DNA of 64,000 bases from an uncultured Candidatus Nemicrothrix sp. (GCA_903867185.1 CAIPQK010000171.1:21428-85427); one strand, 5' to 3'. Positions 53,886 through 63,957 are shown, counted from the first letter of the stretch. The notes: generated by a model not told the origin, from the letters alone. Translations and numbers: made by a program.

Positions 53886-56042
53886 TCAACTTTTCATGAG
53901 GAAGTCGATGTCGTCTGCTTTCAGCAAGAGGTCAACCTCTTCGGCCAATAATTCGTGCTTGACGAGGTCGGGGTCAGCGTCGAGAAGTTCTATTGCGACC
54001 TCACGAGCGATGACCACCCATTCACGATCTCGACGGAGCGAGGCCAGCTTCAAGTCGTTCTGACCTTTCTGCCGCTCCCCCATGATCGTTCCTTCACCAC
54101 GAAGGTCAAGATCGACTTCGGCAAGTTCAAAGCCATCGGTACTTCGAACCAACGCTTCGAGACGGGCCTCACCATCGGGAGTTTTTGATTCGCCAACGAG
54201 CCAACAAAAAGACTTTGCTGCACCTCGACCGACACGACCACGCAACTGATGCAGTTGGGCGATGCCAAATCGTGTGGCATCAAGAATGACCATGACCGTC
54301 GCGTTCGGAACATCGACACCGACTTCGATCACGGTTGTCGATACAAGGGCATCGAGTTCGCCGGCACGGAACTGAGTCATGACGAAATCTTTTTCATCGG
54401 ACTTGAGTCGCCCGTGCAACAGACCCACACGTAATCCCGCAAGCTCGCCGTGGGTGAGTTCTTCGAAGGTTTCCTCCGCTGAGCGAACCTCAAGCTTTTC
54501 GCTCTCTTCGATCAGGGGACATACGACATAGACCTGTCGACCCGCGGCGATCTCGTCGCGAACTTGTTGCCATACCGCGAGTTCATCCATGTCACTTTGC
54601 GCCCACTTGGTCACAATCGGCGTTCGACCGGGAGGAAGTTCGTCGAGAACAGAAACATCGAGATCGCCGTAAACCGTCATAGCTGCAGTGCGCGGAATTG
54701 GTGTTGCGGTCATCACGAGCACGTCGGGCATGGCATCGCCAGCGCCCTTGTCGCGCAATGCAGCGCGTTGTTCAACACCAAAGCGATGCTGTTCATCGAT
54801 CACCACAACGCCAAGCGACTTGAACTCGATACCTTCAGAGATCAACGAATGCGTGCCGATGACGATGTCGAGATTTCCCGCCGCCATATCTTCAAGAATC
54901 TTTCGACGATCAGGTGCCGATATTCGATTCGTAAGCAGTGCAACACGCAGCGAACGATCCATGCCCGCACCACCGAATAAATTGCCTTCGTCGGTATCGG
55001 GAACCGTGAAATCTTCCAGCAGTTGTTTGATGCCGAGATGATGCTGCTCGGCAAGAACTTCTGTGGGCGCCATCAGAGCGGCCTGATGCCCACCTTGCAC
55101 GGCAACCAACATCGAGCTCACGGCAACCACGGTCTTTCCGGAACCAACATCACCCTGCAACAAGCGATGCATCGGGTGACCCTTGGCAAGATCTTCATTG
55201 ATCTCGCTAATTGTTTTTGCTTGCGCTCCCGTCAGTTCATACGGAAGCACGTCGTGGAATCGCTTCACCAACGGACCACCGCCATCACCGACCACATGGG
55301 CAATGCCAACAGCCGTCCGTTCGAGTTCTCGTTTGCGACGAACAAGCTCGACCTGAACGCGCAACAACTCGTCGAATACCAGTCGCTTTCGGGCAGCAGC
55401 TGATTCCGCCATCGATTCGGGCATGTGGATGGCACGAAACGCTTCAGTCCGCGCAACGAGGTCGAGTCGGTCGAGCAATTCTTCGTCGAGCGGTTCGGCG
55501 AAATCACCCGCTCGGCGCAACGTCTCCTCACAGAACCTGGCGATATCCCAAGACGCAATCCCCGCTTTTTCAGACTGCCCATAGACAGGGAGAATTCGGC
55601 CGGTGCGATTGCCGATCAGGTCGACAACCGGGTTCGTCATCTTTCGCTTTCCGCCATAAAGCTCAAGCTTTCCGAAGAAGACGGCGTCGAGTCCCGGTTG
55701 CAATTGCTTCTCGCGAAATGGTTGTCCAAAGAACGTGACATCCATCGACGCGGTGCCGTCGGTAACGGTGACGATCACCATCGACTTGCCCTTGCCTGTG
55801 CGGCGCTGCGTCGACCGCTTCACGTTGACCAGAATTGCTGCCTCTTCGCCTACCTCAAGATCAGCGATCTTCGCTTCCTTGGTGCGATCGATGTAGCGGC
55901 GCGGGTAATGCATCAGCACGTCGAGTACCGAACGAATGCCCATCTTCCCAAGCGAAGCCGCTTTTGTCGCGCCAACACCTTTGAGTTCGCTTGCCGGCAA
56001 GTTGGCGAGCTGCGCCAGCCGACGACCCACGATCTCGCTCAC
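53886..56042 (-). CDS. recG: ATP-dependent DNA helicase RecG
   Basis: Protein of 718 residues that remodels stalled forks and Holliday junctions. It has an N-terminal wedge OB domain (LMHYPRRYIDRT), then helicase motifs: QGDVGSGKT, VVIDEQHRFGV, MTATPIPRT, and LHQLRGRVGRG. GTG start overlaps the DAK-family gene (GTGA). Confidence 0.96.
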   Translation of the reverse strand: MSEIVGRRLAQLANLPASELKGVGATKAASLGKMGIRSVLDVLMHYPRRYIDRTKEAKIADLEVGEEAAILVNVKRSTQRRTGKGKSMVIVTVTDGTASMDVTFFGQPFREKQLQPGLDAVFFGKLELYGGKRKMTNPVVDLIGNRTGRILPVYGQSEKAGIASWDIARFCEETLRRAGDFAEPLDEELLDRLDLVARTEAFRAIHMPESMAESAAARKRLVFDELLRVQVELVRRKRELERTAVGIAHVVGDGGGPLVKRFHDVLPYELTGAQAKTISEINEDLAKGHPMHRLLQGDVGSGKTVVAVSSMLVAVQGGHQAALMAPTEVLAEQHHLGIKQLLEDFTVPDTDEGNLFGGAGMDRSLRVALLTNRISAPDRRKILEDMAAGNLDIVIGTHSLISEGIEFKSLGVVVIDEQHRFGVEQRAALRDKGAGDAMPDVLVMTATPIPRTAAMTVYGDLDVSVLDELPPGRTPIVTKWAQSDMDELAVWQQVRDEIAAGRQVYVVCPLIEESEKLEVRSAEETFEELTHGELAGLRVGLLHGRLKSDEKDFVMTQFRAGELDALVSTTVIEVGVDVPNATVMVILDATRFGIAQLHQLRGRVGRGAAKSFCWLVGESKTPDGEARLEALVRSTDGFELAEVDLDLRGEGTIMGERQKGQNDLKLASLRRDREWVVIAREVAIELLDADPDLVKHELLAEEVDLLLKADDIDFLMKS

Positions 56043-57703
56043 TCGATACCGAAGAGATAGGGGTAAAGCGGCTGCCCGCCATGATGCACTTCGACCTCAC
56101 AACCAGGACGGTTGTCGTGCACCCAAACTTCCAGATGCCGAGTAGCAGCCGGCGTTGCGCCTTCGCCTTCGATGATCGTCACAATTTCATGGTCGTCGCT
56201 CACCAGGTGCGAAAGCAGACTCGCAGCTGCATCGGCAAGGTCCGGGTTGATCGCGATGATTCCGTCGCGAGCAATACCCAGCCAGTCGCCTTCACTAATC
56301 GAACCGGCGTCACTACTTGAATCGCGCACGGCGCGGGTGAGTTCGCCGGCAACAACGTGAGCTGCCGCTTCGGTCATCGCATCGGCATTGGAAGAAGCGG
56401 TGCCTTCTGGGTCGTACGCCAGCAACGACGCAAAGCCTTCGGCTACCCCACGTGTGGGAACCACGCGCACGTTCTTCGTGGTCATCGCGTCAACCTGTTC
56501 GGCCACCGGGATGATGTTCTTGTTATTTGGCAACAAGACAACGTCGTTGGCCGGTGCGGCTTCAACCGCTTCAAGAAGTTGTGCAGTCGACGGGTTCATC
56601 GTTTGGCCACCGGTGACGATTACTTGCACACCGAGCGAATGGAAGATCCGGCGAATGCCATCGCCAACCGAAACAGCAACAACCGCGCAAGGAACGGGGT
56701 CGTGGGTTGTTGCCGGTTCAGGGTTCATGGGTTCGGCTTCACGCACCCAACGTTCTTCTTCAACTTCTTCAAGAAGATCAGTGACACGAATGGAACGCGG
56801 ACGACCAATCTCGACGGCGGCGTCGATAGTGGCGCCAATGTCGTCGGTGTGAATGTGGCAATTCCAAATTCCGTCGCCACCTACAACAACGATTGAATCA
56901 CCAAGGGTCGACCAGACATCTTTGAAACCGGGCACCGCTTCATCGGGCGCTTCAAGGAAGTACATGACTTCATAACGAAGACTGGCGAGTGATCCATCGT
57001 GAGAGCCGTCGCCGTGTGCAGCATCGAAGGCATCAAGAAATTCTGCCGACGCGCCAGCAGGGTCTTCGGCTGCTTCCGGAATCGGTCGACCACTCACAAT
57101 GTTGAGGGCAACGTCGAACAACAGCATGAGGCCGGTGCCACCGGAATCGACAACACCTGCATCGGCTAAAACCTGCAACATCTCAGGTGTGCGCGCAAGT
57201 GCATCGGTGCCTGACGCGTGGGCGGCTTCAAGAACACCCACAAGATCCGCACCAGCATCGGCCGCAGCGCGACCACCTTCGGCAGCAACACGCACAACAG
57301 TAAGGATCGTTCCTTCGACTGGTTTCATCACCGCGCCATAGGCAGCAGTAGCAGCAGCATCGAGTGCAGTTGCGAAGGTTGCGCCGTCGATAACCGCAGC
57401 GGAACGGAACTCAGCCGACAGTCCGCGCAGGATCTGCGAAAGGATCACGCCCGAATTTCCGCGTGCCCCCATAAGTGAGCCATGTGAGATCGCCTGACAT
57501 GTGGAATCAAGATCGGCTTCAGCGCCATCGAGCTCGGCAACCACCGACGCCAGCGTGAGCGCCATGTTCGTTCCGGTGTCACCATCGGGTACGGGATAGA
57601 CATTGAGCCGGTTGATGGTCTCGCGATGGGCCGCCAAGGCGTCGGCGTAGCCCCGGAGAAGGATCCGGAGGTCATCGGCGGTCAGGCTGGAGGCGATAGA
57701 CAT
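56039..57703 (-). CDS. DAK2/DhaL-domain protein (YloV/FakA-like)
   Basis: Protein of 554 residues. An N-terminal DhaL-type kinase domain ([34 protein letters not shown]) is followed by the C-terminal EDD/DegV-like region ([29 protein letters not shown]). FakA phosphorylates fatty acids held by DegV-like FakB. Whether this protein is a true fatty acid kinase is not shown here. It sits between rpmB (divergent) and recG, a conserved arrangement. Confidence 0.9.
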   Translation of the reverse strand: MSIASSLTADDLRILLRGYADALAAHRETINRLNVYPVPDGDTGTNMALTLASVVAELDGAEADLDSTCQAISHGSLMGARGNSGVILSQILRGLSAEFRSAAVIDGATFATALDAAATAAYGAVMKPVEGTILTVVRVAAEGGRAAADAGADLVGVLEAAHASGTDALARTPEMLQVLADAGVVDSGGTGLMLLFDVALNIVSGRPIPEAAEDPAGASAEFLDAFDAAHGDGSHDGSLASLRYEVMYFLEAPDEAVPGFKDVWSTLGDSIVVVGGDGIWNCHIHTDDIGATIDAAVEIGRPRSIRVTDLLEEVEEERWVREAEPMNPEPATTHDPVPCAVVAVSVGDGIRRIFHSLGVQVIVTGGQTMNPSTAQLLEAVEAAPANDVVLLPNNKNIIPVAEQVDAMTTKNVRVVPTRGVAEGFASLLAYDPEGTASSNADAMTEAAAHVVAGELTRAVRDSSSDAGSISEGDWLGIARDGIIAINPDLADAAASLLSHLVSDDHEIVTIIEGEGATPAATRHLEVWVHDNRPGCEVEVHHGGQPLYPYLFGIE

Positions 57704-57783
57704 CGGCCGAGAGACTACCGAGGCCTTTGCTCTTGGGCGCAGGACACAGAAATCGGGGCGATTCAGGCCGGTCAGACGCCGAA

Positions 57784-57812
57784 TTGGGCCCTCGGGGGCT
57801 CGCTGCTACCAT
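57784..57812 (+). promoter_or_regulatory. Sigma-70-type promoter for rpmB
   Basis: TTGGGC (-35) and TACCAT (-10) are separated by 17 nt, about 40 nt before the rpmB start. This is the clearest two-part promoter in the window. It lies in the 148-nt divergent gap with the DAK gene. Confidence 0.6.
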
Positions 57813-57851
57813 TCGCCGTTCGAATCTTCTGACGTCCCGGAGTGTGTTGTC

Positions 57852-58046
57852 ATGGCAGCTGTATGCGAGGTGTGCGGAAAGCACCCATCGTTCGGTATGG
57901 CGGTAAGCCACTCCCATCGCCGCACGAAGCGCCGTTGGAATCCGAACATTCAGCGAGTTCGAGCCATCGTCAACGGTTCGACCAAGCGCGTCAATGTGTG
58001 CACGTCGTGCCTTAAGGCCGGCAAGGTCGTCAAGGCAGTTCGCTGA
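57852..58046 (+). CDS. rpmB: 50S ribosomal protein L28
   Basis: Ribosomal protein of 64 residues, zinc-ribbon form: CEVCGK near the start and [10 protein letters not shown] near the end, with [21 protein letters not shown] between. A cold-shock-like gene begins 2 nt after the stop. Confidence 0.97.
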   Translation: MAAVCEVCGKHPSFGMAVSHSHRRTKRRWNPNIQRVRAIVNGSTKRVNVCTSCLKAGKVVKAVR

Positions 58047-58048
58047 CC

Positions 58049-58336
58049 GTGTCTGCCGGTCCTTTGCAGGGAGTCGTCAAGTCCTATGACCCGGTTTCGG
58101 GCGTGGGCACAATCATCTGCGACACGGATCTCAACGATTACGAGTTCACCCGTAGCGCCCTCGAGGGTTCGATTTTCCGTTCCTTACGCCAGGGCCAGCG
58201 AGTGGTCTTCGATCTCGACGGTGGGTCTCTCGCCACTCGTCTTCGCATGGGCTCAGAAGCCGATATGGGAACACCCGGATTCGAACCGGCCCACCCCGGC
58301 AATACGCAACACCCTCAAGGCGGCGGCGAGGGCTGA
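58049..58336 (+). CDS. Cold-shock-domain-like small protein
   Basis: Protein of 95 residues. Residues 5-62 fit a cold-shock OB fold (GVVKSYDPVSGVGTIIC, RVVFDLDGG), though the aromatic RNP motifs are weak. The Gly/Pro-rich C-terminal 25 residues are low-complexity. Co-transcribed with rpmB. Role probably RNA binding, inferred from fold. Confidence 0.6.
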   Translation: MSAGPLQGVVKSYDPVSGVGTIICDTDLNDYEFTRSALEGSIFRSLRQGQRVVFDLDGGSLATRLRMGSEADMGTPGFEPAHPGNTQHPQGGGEG

Positions 58337-58359
58337 GTGCCACACGGCACACCTAGCGT

Positions 58360-58384
58360 TTCGACGACAGAGGGTGTCGTTGAA
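58360..58384 (+). terminator. Hairpin after the rpmB operon
   Basis: TTCGACGACA/TGTCGTTGAA (10 bp, one G-T pair) with a 5-nt loop, 23 nt after the stop. No U-tract. The rest of the 153-nt gap to pckG shows only its GGAGG site. Confidence 0.45.
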
Positions 58385-58489
58385 TCCTCTACGCTTCGCT
58401 GATTCACCAGACGTTCACCCAGCGGCAATTGTCTGCGGGGGAAACATCCACACGTGCAACTCGCATTCGACAATGACGTCGGAGGAAAC

Positions 58490-60280
58490 ATGGCCGGTCA
58501 GACAACCAACCAAAAGCTGATCGACTGGGTCGAACAGTGGCGCGAAATTCTGCAACCCGATGATGTCTATTGGTGTGACGGTTCGGCCGAAGAGTACGAG
58601 CGCCTTTGCGCACAACTCGTCAAAGGTGGCACCTTCCGCACGCTGAACGAAGCGAAGCGCCCGAATAGTTACCTCGCACTCTCCGACCCCGGCGACGTTG
58701 CTCGCGTTGAAGACCGCACCTACATCTGCTCCGAGCGCGAAGTCGATGCAGGCCCCACGAACAACTGGCGTCCGCCGGCAGAAATGCGCGCCGAGATGAC
58801 CAAGCTTTACGCCGGCGCCATGAAGGGCCGCACGATGTATGTCGTGCCGTTCTCTATGGGCCCGCTCGGTTCGCCGATCGCACACATTGGTGTGCAGCTC
58901 AGCGACTCGGCCTATGTCGCAGTGAACATGCGCATCATGACTCGTATGGGTCAGGGCGCACTCGACGTACTTGGTAATGGTGAATGGGTTCCGTGTGTGC
59001 ATTCGGTTGGCATGCCGCTCGCTGCAGGTCAGGCCGATGTTGCGTGGCCGTGCGATGCCGAGAACAAGTACATCGTGCACTTCCCTGAGACCAGCGAGAT
59101 CTGGTCCTACGGCTCGGGCTACGGCGGCAACGCACTGCTCGGCAAGAAGTGCTTCGCTCTGCGTATCGCTTCAACGATGGCTCGTGACAACGGTTGGATG
59201 GCCGAGCACATGCTCATCCTCGGCCTCACCTCGCCTGAAGGCGTGAAGAAGTACGTCGCTGCTGCGTTCCCGTCGGCGTGCGGCAAGACCAACATGGCCA
59301 TGCTCATCCCCACTCTTCCGGGCTGGAAAGTCGAAACCGTTGGTGACGATATTTCCTGGATGAAGTTTGGTGCCGATGGCCGTCTCTACGCCATTAACCC
59401 CGAAGCAGGTTTCTTCGGTGTTGCTCCTGGCACCTCAGCCAAGTCGAACTTCAATGCGCTCGAATCAGTAAAGGGAAATTCGATCTTCACCAACTGCGCA
59501 CTCACCGACGATGGCGACATCTGGTGGGAAGACCTTTCCGATGAAGCACCTGCGCATCTCATCGACTGGAAAGGCAATGACTGGACTCCAGCCTCGGACT
59601 CCCCCGCTGCTCACCCGAACGCTCGCTTCACCGCTCCGGCAGAACAGTGCCCATCGATCGCACCGGAATGGCAAGACCCCGCCGGTGTGCCGATCTCGGC
59701 AATCCTTTTCGGCGGCCGTCGTGCCACCAACGTTCCGCTTGTGACCGAATCATTCGACTGGCAGCACGGCGTGTTCCTGGGTTCGATCATGAGCTCGGAA
59801 AAGACCGCAGCGGCTGCTGGTGTCGTCGGCGAACTTCGTTTCGACCCCTTCGCCATGCTTCCGTTCTGTGGCTACAACATGGGCGACTACTTCAAGCATT
59901 GGCTTGAGATCGGCGAAGCTACCGACGTATCGAACCTCCCCAAGTTGTTCTGGGTGAACTGGTTCCGTAAGGGCGACGATGGTTCGTTCCTGTGGCCCGG
60001 CTTTGGCGAGAACTCCCGAGTTCTCAAGTGGATCGTCGAGCGCCTTGAAGGCACTGCCGGCGCCAACGACACCGCCATCGGCCGTGTTCCGAGCGCTTCA
60101 GACCTCGACCTTGCCGGCCTCGACATCGACGATGCGACGATCTCCACGTTGCTGTCGGTCAACAACGACGCATGGCGAGCTGAGATCCCCCAGATCGAAG
60201 CACATCTCGACACCTTCGGCTCCGAACTTCCGTCCGAATTGCGTGACGAACTTCGCGAACTCGAAAAGCGTCTCGGCTAG
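58490..60280 (+). CDS. pckG: Phosphoenolpyruvate carboxykinase (GTP)
   Basis: Gluconeogenic enzyme of 596 residues that makes PEP from oxaloacetate and GTP. The kinase loop [14 protein letters not shown] with its reactive Cys, the metal/substrate segment [12 protein letters not shown], and [11 protein letters not shown] are GTP-type hallmarks. ATG 58490 has GGAGG five nt upstream, which rules out the frame extension to 58454. A TTCG-loop hairpin follows the stop. Confidence 0.97.
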   Translation: MAGQTTNQKLIDWVEQWREILQPDDVYWCDGSAEEYERLCAQLVKGGTFRTLNEAKRPNSYLALSDPGDVARVEDRTYICSEREVDAGPTNNWRPPAEMRAEMTKLYAGAMKGRTMYVVPFSMGPLGSPIAHIGVQLSDSAYVAVNMRIMTRMGQGALDVLGNGEWVPCVHSVGMPLAAGQADVAWPCDAENKYIVHFPETSEIWSYGSGYGGNALLGKKCFALRIASTMARDNGWMAEHMLILGLTSPEGVKKYVAAAFPSACGKTNMAMLIPTLPGWKVETVGDDISWMKFGADGRLYAINPEAGFFGVAPGTSAKSNFNALESVKGNSIFTNCALTDDGDIWWEDLSDEAPAHLIDWKGNDWTPASDSPAAHPNARFTAPAEQCPSIAPEWQDPAGVPISAILFGGRRATNVPLVTESFDWQHGVFLGSIMSSEKTAAAAGVVGELRFDPFAMLPFCGYNMGDYFKHWLEIGEATDVSNLPKLFWVNWFRKGDDGSFLWPGFGENSRVLKWIVERLEGTAGANDTAIGRVPSASDLDLAGLDIDDATISTLLSVNNDAWRAEIPQIEAHLDTFGSELPSELRDELRELEKRLG

Positions 60281-60305
60281 TTCCGATTCGCTACACGAAC
60301 TGAAC

Positions 60306-60331
60306 GAGGGCGGGGCTTCGGCCCCGTCCTC
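60306..60331 (+). terminator. UUCG-loop terminator after pckG
   Basis: An 11-bp GC-rich stem with one G-T pair closes a TTCG loop (GCGGGGC-TTCG-GCCCCGT core), 25 nt after the pckG stop. A short T-rich stretch follows. Confidence 0.65.
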
Positions 60332-60408
60332 TTCGCGTCTGGCCACGACGAGTGGCGGCGGACCGTTCTGTCGGCAACGATCACAGTCACGCTTTTCGAG
60401 GGGGACTC

Positions 60409-60936
60409 GTGGACGTTGATCGTCGTCTGACACATGTTGAGTTGTTGTACGCGCCCGGCGAGCGCGCGCTGGCCATTCGAGTCTTTGAGTTACTGGGTTG
60501 CACAGTGTCCGATAGTGGTGGTCACTGGTTCACCGCATTTATCGACTCAAACCTTCGCGATTACGCCAACAATTCGTTCTATGCCTCTGAAGCGCCAGCC
60601 GAACAGCTTGTGATTGAAGCCTCACTTCCCAATTCTGTAGACGCTTGGGTCGAAATGATCCGCGCCACACCACAGAAGTCGCCTCACTTTGGCCTGCGTG
60701 TGGGAACGATTGAGGCACATCGAGAGATCATCGAACGCATCCTCAATGCATCGACAAACGATCCGGAACTGCGCGACCGCATTGAAGTACTCGGGGTGTT
60801 CCCGCACGACGCTCCCGATGCCATCGCCAACAACATGGATCAAGCATTCATCTGGACGAACGTGATTGCGTCAGGTCCACTTCGGCTTGGTCAAGTGATC
60901 GAAGTGCAATGGCACCTCAACCGAGAACCCGCCTGA
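60409..60936 (+). CDS. Hypothetical protein, possibly VOC-like
   Basis: Protein of 175 residues. The pattern RLTHVELLYAPGERALAIRVFELLGC followed later by VEMIRATPQKSPHFGLRVG is reminiscent of the vicinal-oxygen-chelate fold, but no metal-ligand set is obvious. GTG 60409 has GAGGGGG upstream. It is convergent with a small membrane protein gene. Function unknown. Confidence 0.6.
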   Translation: MDVDRRLTHVELLYAPGERALAIRVFELLGCTVSDSGGHWFTAFIDSNLRDYANNSFYASEAPAEQLVIEASLPNSVDAWVEMIRATPQKSPHFGLRVGTIEAHREIIERILNASTNDPELRDRIEVLGVFPHDAPDAIANNMDQAFIWTNVIASGPLRLGQVIEVQWHLNREPA

Positions 60937-60939
60937 AAC

Positions 60940-61305
60940 TCAGCTGGCTGCGCCGACGATCATTGCGCGGATACCGAGGCCCATGATGAACAGCCCGCCC
61001 AATCCGTAAAGCAAGTACTTCTTATGCGACAGCTGATGGCGGTAGCTGTAGATGAGGCCAACAGCAATGATCGCAACGAAGCCATAGAACATGTGGAACT
61101 TCGGTGCCTTGAGGCCTTGACCGGCAACCATGCTGACACCGAGGCCAACCTGCACAAACACGCTGAGTTCAACAATCACGATGAACCACCACAGAGCGCG
61201 AGTGCGCAGTGATTCGATCCAATTCGCGGCTAACGCCCAACTACCGGCAAGGGCGTTGCCGATAATGACAAACCACGCAAACGACTCATGAATGTTGACA
61301 AGCAT
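60940..61305 (-). CDS. Hypothetical four-helix membrane protein
   Basis: Protein of 121 residues with four predicted membrane helices (SFAWFVIIGNALAGSWALAA, LWWFIVIVELSVFVQVGLGV, FYGFVAIIAVGLIYSY, GLGGLFIMGLGIRAMIV). A His in HESFAW and another in FHMFYGF could be functional, but no family was recognised. It follows the monooxygenase gene by 15 nt on the same strand, so they are likely co-transcribed. Confidence 0.65.
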   Translation of the reverse strand: MLVNIHESFAWFVIIGNALAGSWALAANWIESLRTRALWWFIVIVELSVFVQVGLGVSMVAGQGLKAPKFHMFYGFVAIIAVGLIYSYRHQLSHKKYLLYGLGGLFIMGLGIRAMIVGAAS

Positions 61306-61320
61306 TCGATTCGACCCGAA

Positions 61321-61698
61321 CTACTTCGCCGGGCCGACAGAGACGACAGGTTCATACGCCCACATCTCGGCACCCACGCCAACTGGTCGTTCTCCACCAG
61401 CACCACCGGGATGTCCTCCTGGATGGCCACCGGGATGTCCACCTGCAGCAGGAGCGCCATCGGTTCCCCGATGACCGTCAGCGAATGCTGGAGAAGCAAC
61501 CCACGCATTGAACGCGTCTTCGTCGCGCCAGCGGGTGATGACCAGCCATTGGTCACGGCCGTCGGTCGGCTTGAGAAGTTCAAATCCTTCAAACCCTTCA
61601 GCGCCATTGACTGCACCCGCACGGGCAGCGAATCGGTGAGCGAGTTCGTCACCGGCCTGAGCCGGGACGGTGATGGCATTGATACGGATAATCGACAT
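61321..61698 (-). CDS. Antibiotic biosynthesis monooxygenase-fold protein, heme-degrading-type (MhuD/IsdG-like)
   Basis: Ferredoxin-like ABM protein of 125 residues. It has the N-terminal IIRINAITVPAQAGDELAHRF strand-helix, the substrate-side WLVITRWRDEDAFNAWVASPAF, and a C-terminal ending EMWAYEPV. A Gly-His-Pro repeat (GGHPGGHPGGHPGG) is inserted before the last strand. Heme degradation is the best guess. The four-helix membrane protein downstream may be linked to heme handling, but this is inference. Confidence 0.78.
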   Translation of the reverse strand: MSIIRINAITVPAQAGDELAHRFAARAGAVNGAEGFEGFELLKPTDGRDQWLVITRWRDEDAFNAWVASPAFADGHRGTDGAPAAGGHPGGHPGGHPGGAGGERPVGVGAEMWAYEPVVSVGPAK

Positions 61699-61749
61699 GG
61701 CCTTTCATGGTTGCCGCCCCCAGCCGGTCGCGCCAGTCCAGCCCACCCG

Positions 61750-61755
61750 TAGACT
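61750..61755 (+). promoter_or_regulatory. -10 element for a probable leaderless transcript (map)
   Basis: TAGACT is 6 nt before the GTG at 61762, with no ribosome binding site. Confidence 0.5.
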
Positions 61756-61761
61756 CAGCCT

Positions 61762-62682
61762 GTGCTCAAGGCAAACGATCCCTGTTGGTGTGGCAGCGGC
61801 CAGAAATTCAAACGCTGCCACCGCGATGCCAAGCAACAACTACAACCGGGAACCATCAGCCCGTGGCGAACGGTTCCTGCAGAGATTCCGCGCCCCGAGT
61901 ATGCCGACACCGGTCAGGTAACTCGGCGTCCCGAGGACCGAGTGAAGAGCCCAGAATTCATCGAGCGCATGCGTCGAGCCGGCAACGCCGCCGCGGAAGT
62001 ACTCGCTATCGGTGCGGCGGCGATCGCGCCTGGCGTCACCACCGACGAGATCGATGCCGTTGTACATCAGGCCTACATCGATCGTGGCGGCTACCCGAGC
62101 ACACTCAACTACCGCGGCTATCCAAAGTCGCTCTGCACCTCCGTAAATGAAGTCATCTGCCACGGCATCCCCGACGATCGCCAACTGCAAGACGGCGACA
62201 TCGTCAACCTTGATGTCACCATCTGGCTCGATGGCGTGCACGGCGATACCAATGCCACCTTCGGCGTGGGCACCGTCGACGATGCGTCGAAGCGACTCAT
62301 CGATGTCACACGACAGTGCCTCGACCGCGGCATTGAAGCCGTTGCCCCTGGCCGGCCCTTCTCCGACATTGGTCGCGCTATCGAAACGCACGCGGTCGCC
62401 AACGGGTACGAGGTTGTGCGCGCGTTTGTTGGCCACGGAATCGGCGAGCAGTTCCACACCGATCTGCAAATCCCTCACTATTACGAACCCCGCATGACCA
62501 CGATCATGGAACCGGGGATGGTGTTCACGATTGAACCCATGATCTCCATGGGAACTGGCTTGCACAAAATTTGGGACGATGACTGGACCGCAGTGACCGC
62601 CGATGGAAGCCGCACCGCCCAGTTCGAGCACATGCTTGTGGTGACTGATACCGCCGTAGAAATTCTCACCGCTGCAAACTGA
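61762..62682 (+). CDS. map: Methionine aminopeptidase type I with N-terminal SEC-C zinc motif
   Basis: Protein of 306 residues. An N-terminal SEC-C motif (NDPCWCGSGQKFKRCH) binds zinc and may contact the ribosome, as in other actinobacterial MetAP1c enzymes. The peptidase domain has the five metal ligands: Asp in VNLDVT, Asp in GDTNAT, His in GHGIGEQFH, and Glu in FTIEPM and QFEHM. It removes the initiator Met. GTG start with -10 element upstream. Two small genes follow. Confidence 0.95.
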   Translation: MLKANDPCWCGSGQKFKRCHRDAKQQLQPGTISPWRTVPAEIPRPEYADTGQVTRRPEDRVKSPEFIERMRRAGNAAAEVLAIGAAAIAPGVTTDEIDAVVHQAYIDRGGYPSTLNYRGYPKSLCTSVNEVICHGIPDDRQLQDGDIVNLDVTIWLDGVHGDTNATFGVGTVDDASKRLIDVTRQCLDRGIEAVAPGRPFSDIGRAIETHAVANGYEVVRAFVGHGIGEQFHTDLQIPHYYEPRMTTIMEPGMVFTIEPMISMGTGLHKIWDDDWTAVTADGSRTAQFEHMLVVTDTAVEILTAAN

Positions 62683-62683
62683 T

Positions 62684-62995
62684 ATGAAGTCGATCAACGT
62701 CACCCTCGAGTCGATGGCGGTGAACGGCGATGACCTACCATTGCTCTCTGCCGACTTAGTCGTCGTCCGCCGGTCCGAAACCGATCGACTCGATTGGGAA
62801 TGCGTTGCCTTCACGCTCCTGATGGATCCTTTTCCGCAGGAACCCTGTTTTTTAGAAATGGTCGATGTCGTCGAAAGCCGAACCCTTTCGGGTCACGCAC
62901 TCGTCGTTCGATCTGACCACAACCGCCACGTCTTTCGAGGCGGCGGCGAACTCAGCGGACTTACCGCCGAAGACGGACTGGAAAGCGAAACATGA
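62684..62995 (+). CDS. Small hypothetical protein
   Basis: Protein of 103 residues without a recognised family. It starts one base after the map stop, and its own stop overlaps the ATG of the ABC ATPase gene (ATGA). It is acidic, with a mixed beta-rich pattern and two Cys. It is probably translated with the neighbours, but nothing in the sequence reveals its function. Confidence 0.6.
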   Translation: MKSINVTLESMAVNGDDLPLLSADLVVVRRSETDRLDWECVAFTLLMDPFPQEPCFLEMVDVVESRTLSGHALVVRSDHNRHVFRGGGELSGLTAEDGLESET

Positions 62996-63957
62996 CAGCA
63001 AGCGCAACGACAGAAGAAGTCATTGTCACCGAGAATCTCACCAAGGTGTACCCCGGCGACATCTTGGCGGTCGACGGTCTCGACCTCAGCGTTCATCGCG
63101 GAGAGATCTTTGGTCTTCTCGGCCCGAATGGTGCCGGCAAGAGCACCACTGCAGGAATGCTCACCACACGCGTGTTGCCCACAAGTGGGCGGGCGATCGT
63201 CGGCGGTGTCGACGTCGTCGCCCATCCCGCCCAGGCCAAGCGTTTGATCGGTGTCGTTCCACAAACAAACACACTCGACCGAGCGCTCACGGTGTACGAA
63301 AACCTTTATTTTCACGGCCGCTTTTTCGGGATGTCATCGAAACAGTCCAAAGCCGAATCTCTGCGTCTTCTCGATCAGTTCCGTCTTTCTGAACGAGCTA
63401 AATCACCAGTCCTCGCTTTGTCTGGCGGAATGGCCCAGCGTTTGATGGTTGCCCGTGCTGTTATGCATCGCCCATCAATTCTGTTTCTCGACGAACCCAC
63501 AGCGGGTCTCGATCCGCAGAGCCGCATTGCGTTGTGGGAAATCCTGAGCGAGTTGCATGGCGAAGGACAAACGATCCTGCTCACCACGCATTACATGGAA
63601 GAAGCCGACCAGCTCTGCCACCGCCTCGCCATCATTGACCACGGTCGCATGCTTGCCCTCGATACTCCAGAACGACTGAAGGCTTCGGTTGGCGCCGACA
63701 CCATCGTCACGATCAGTACCGATACGCCTGACCGTGAAGCGTTCGCTGCCCGCCTCCGTTCTGCCATTCCCGGCGCCACTGGTGCCGCTCCAATCGAAAC
63801 CGGCGTACGCCTCGAAGTGCAGGGATCTCATGGCGTGCTCCCTGCCGTCGTCGCTGTCGCCGACGAGGCCGGTATCGCCATCAGCGACCTTCGCCTCGAC
63901 GAGCCCTCACTTGAAACTGTCTTCATCAATCTCACCGGTAAGGACCTGCGCGAATGA
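62992..63957 (+). CDS. ABC transporter ATP-binding protein (DrrA-type)
   Basis: Protein of 321 residues: Walker A GPNGAGKST, signature LSGGMAQRL, Walker B LFLDEPTAGLDP and H-loop LLTTHYMEEAD. The C-terminal region (VGADTIVTISTDTPD to the end) is the DrrA-type extension. It energises an exporter whose permease begins in an ATGA overlap. Substrate unknown. Confidence 0.93.
   Translation: MTASATTEEVIVTENLTKVYPGDILAVDGLDLSVHRGEIFGLLGPNGAGKSTTAGMLTTRVLPTSGRAIVGGVDVVAHPAQAKRLIGVVPQTNTLDRALTVYENLYFHGRFFGMSSKQSKAESLRLLDQFRLSERAKSPVLALSGGMAQRLMVARAVMHRPSILFLDEPTAGLDPQSRIALWEILSELHGEGQTILLTTHYMEEADQLCHRLAIIDHGRMLALDTPERLKASVGADTIVTISTDTPDREAFAARLRSAIPGATGAAPIETGVRLEVQGSHGVLPAVVAVADEAGIAISDLRLDEPSLETVFINLTGKDLRE

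Noticed and set aside
57701-57717. Leaderless assignment for the DAK-family gene
   Set aside because: TAGTCT ends 8 nt before the start, outside the tight spacing of the other cases.
58275-58289. tRNA T-arm-like sequence on the minus strand at the end of the cold-shock-like gene
   Set aside because: The T-loop and most of the stem are present, but no matching 5-prime acceptor strand or anticodon arm was found for either a 73-nt or a longer tRNA.
61405-61450. Short tandem GC-rich repeat resembling a mini-repeat array
   Set aside because: It encodes the GGHP repeat in frame within the monooxygenase gene. The unit is 12 bp without spacers, so it is not a CRISPR array.
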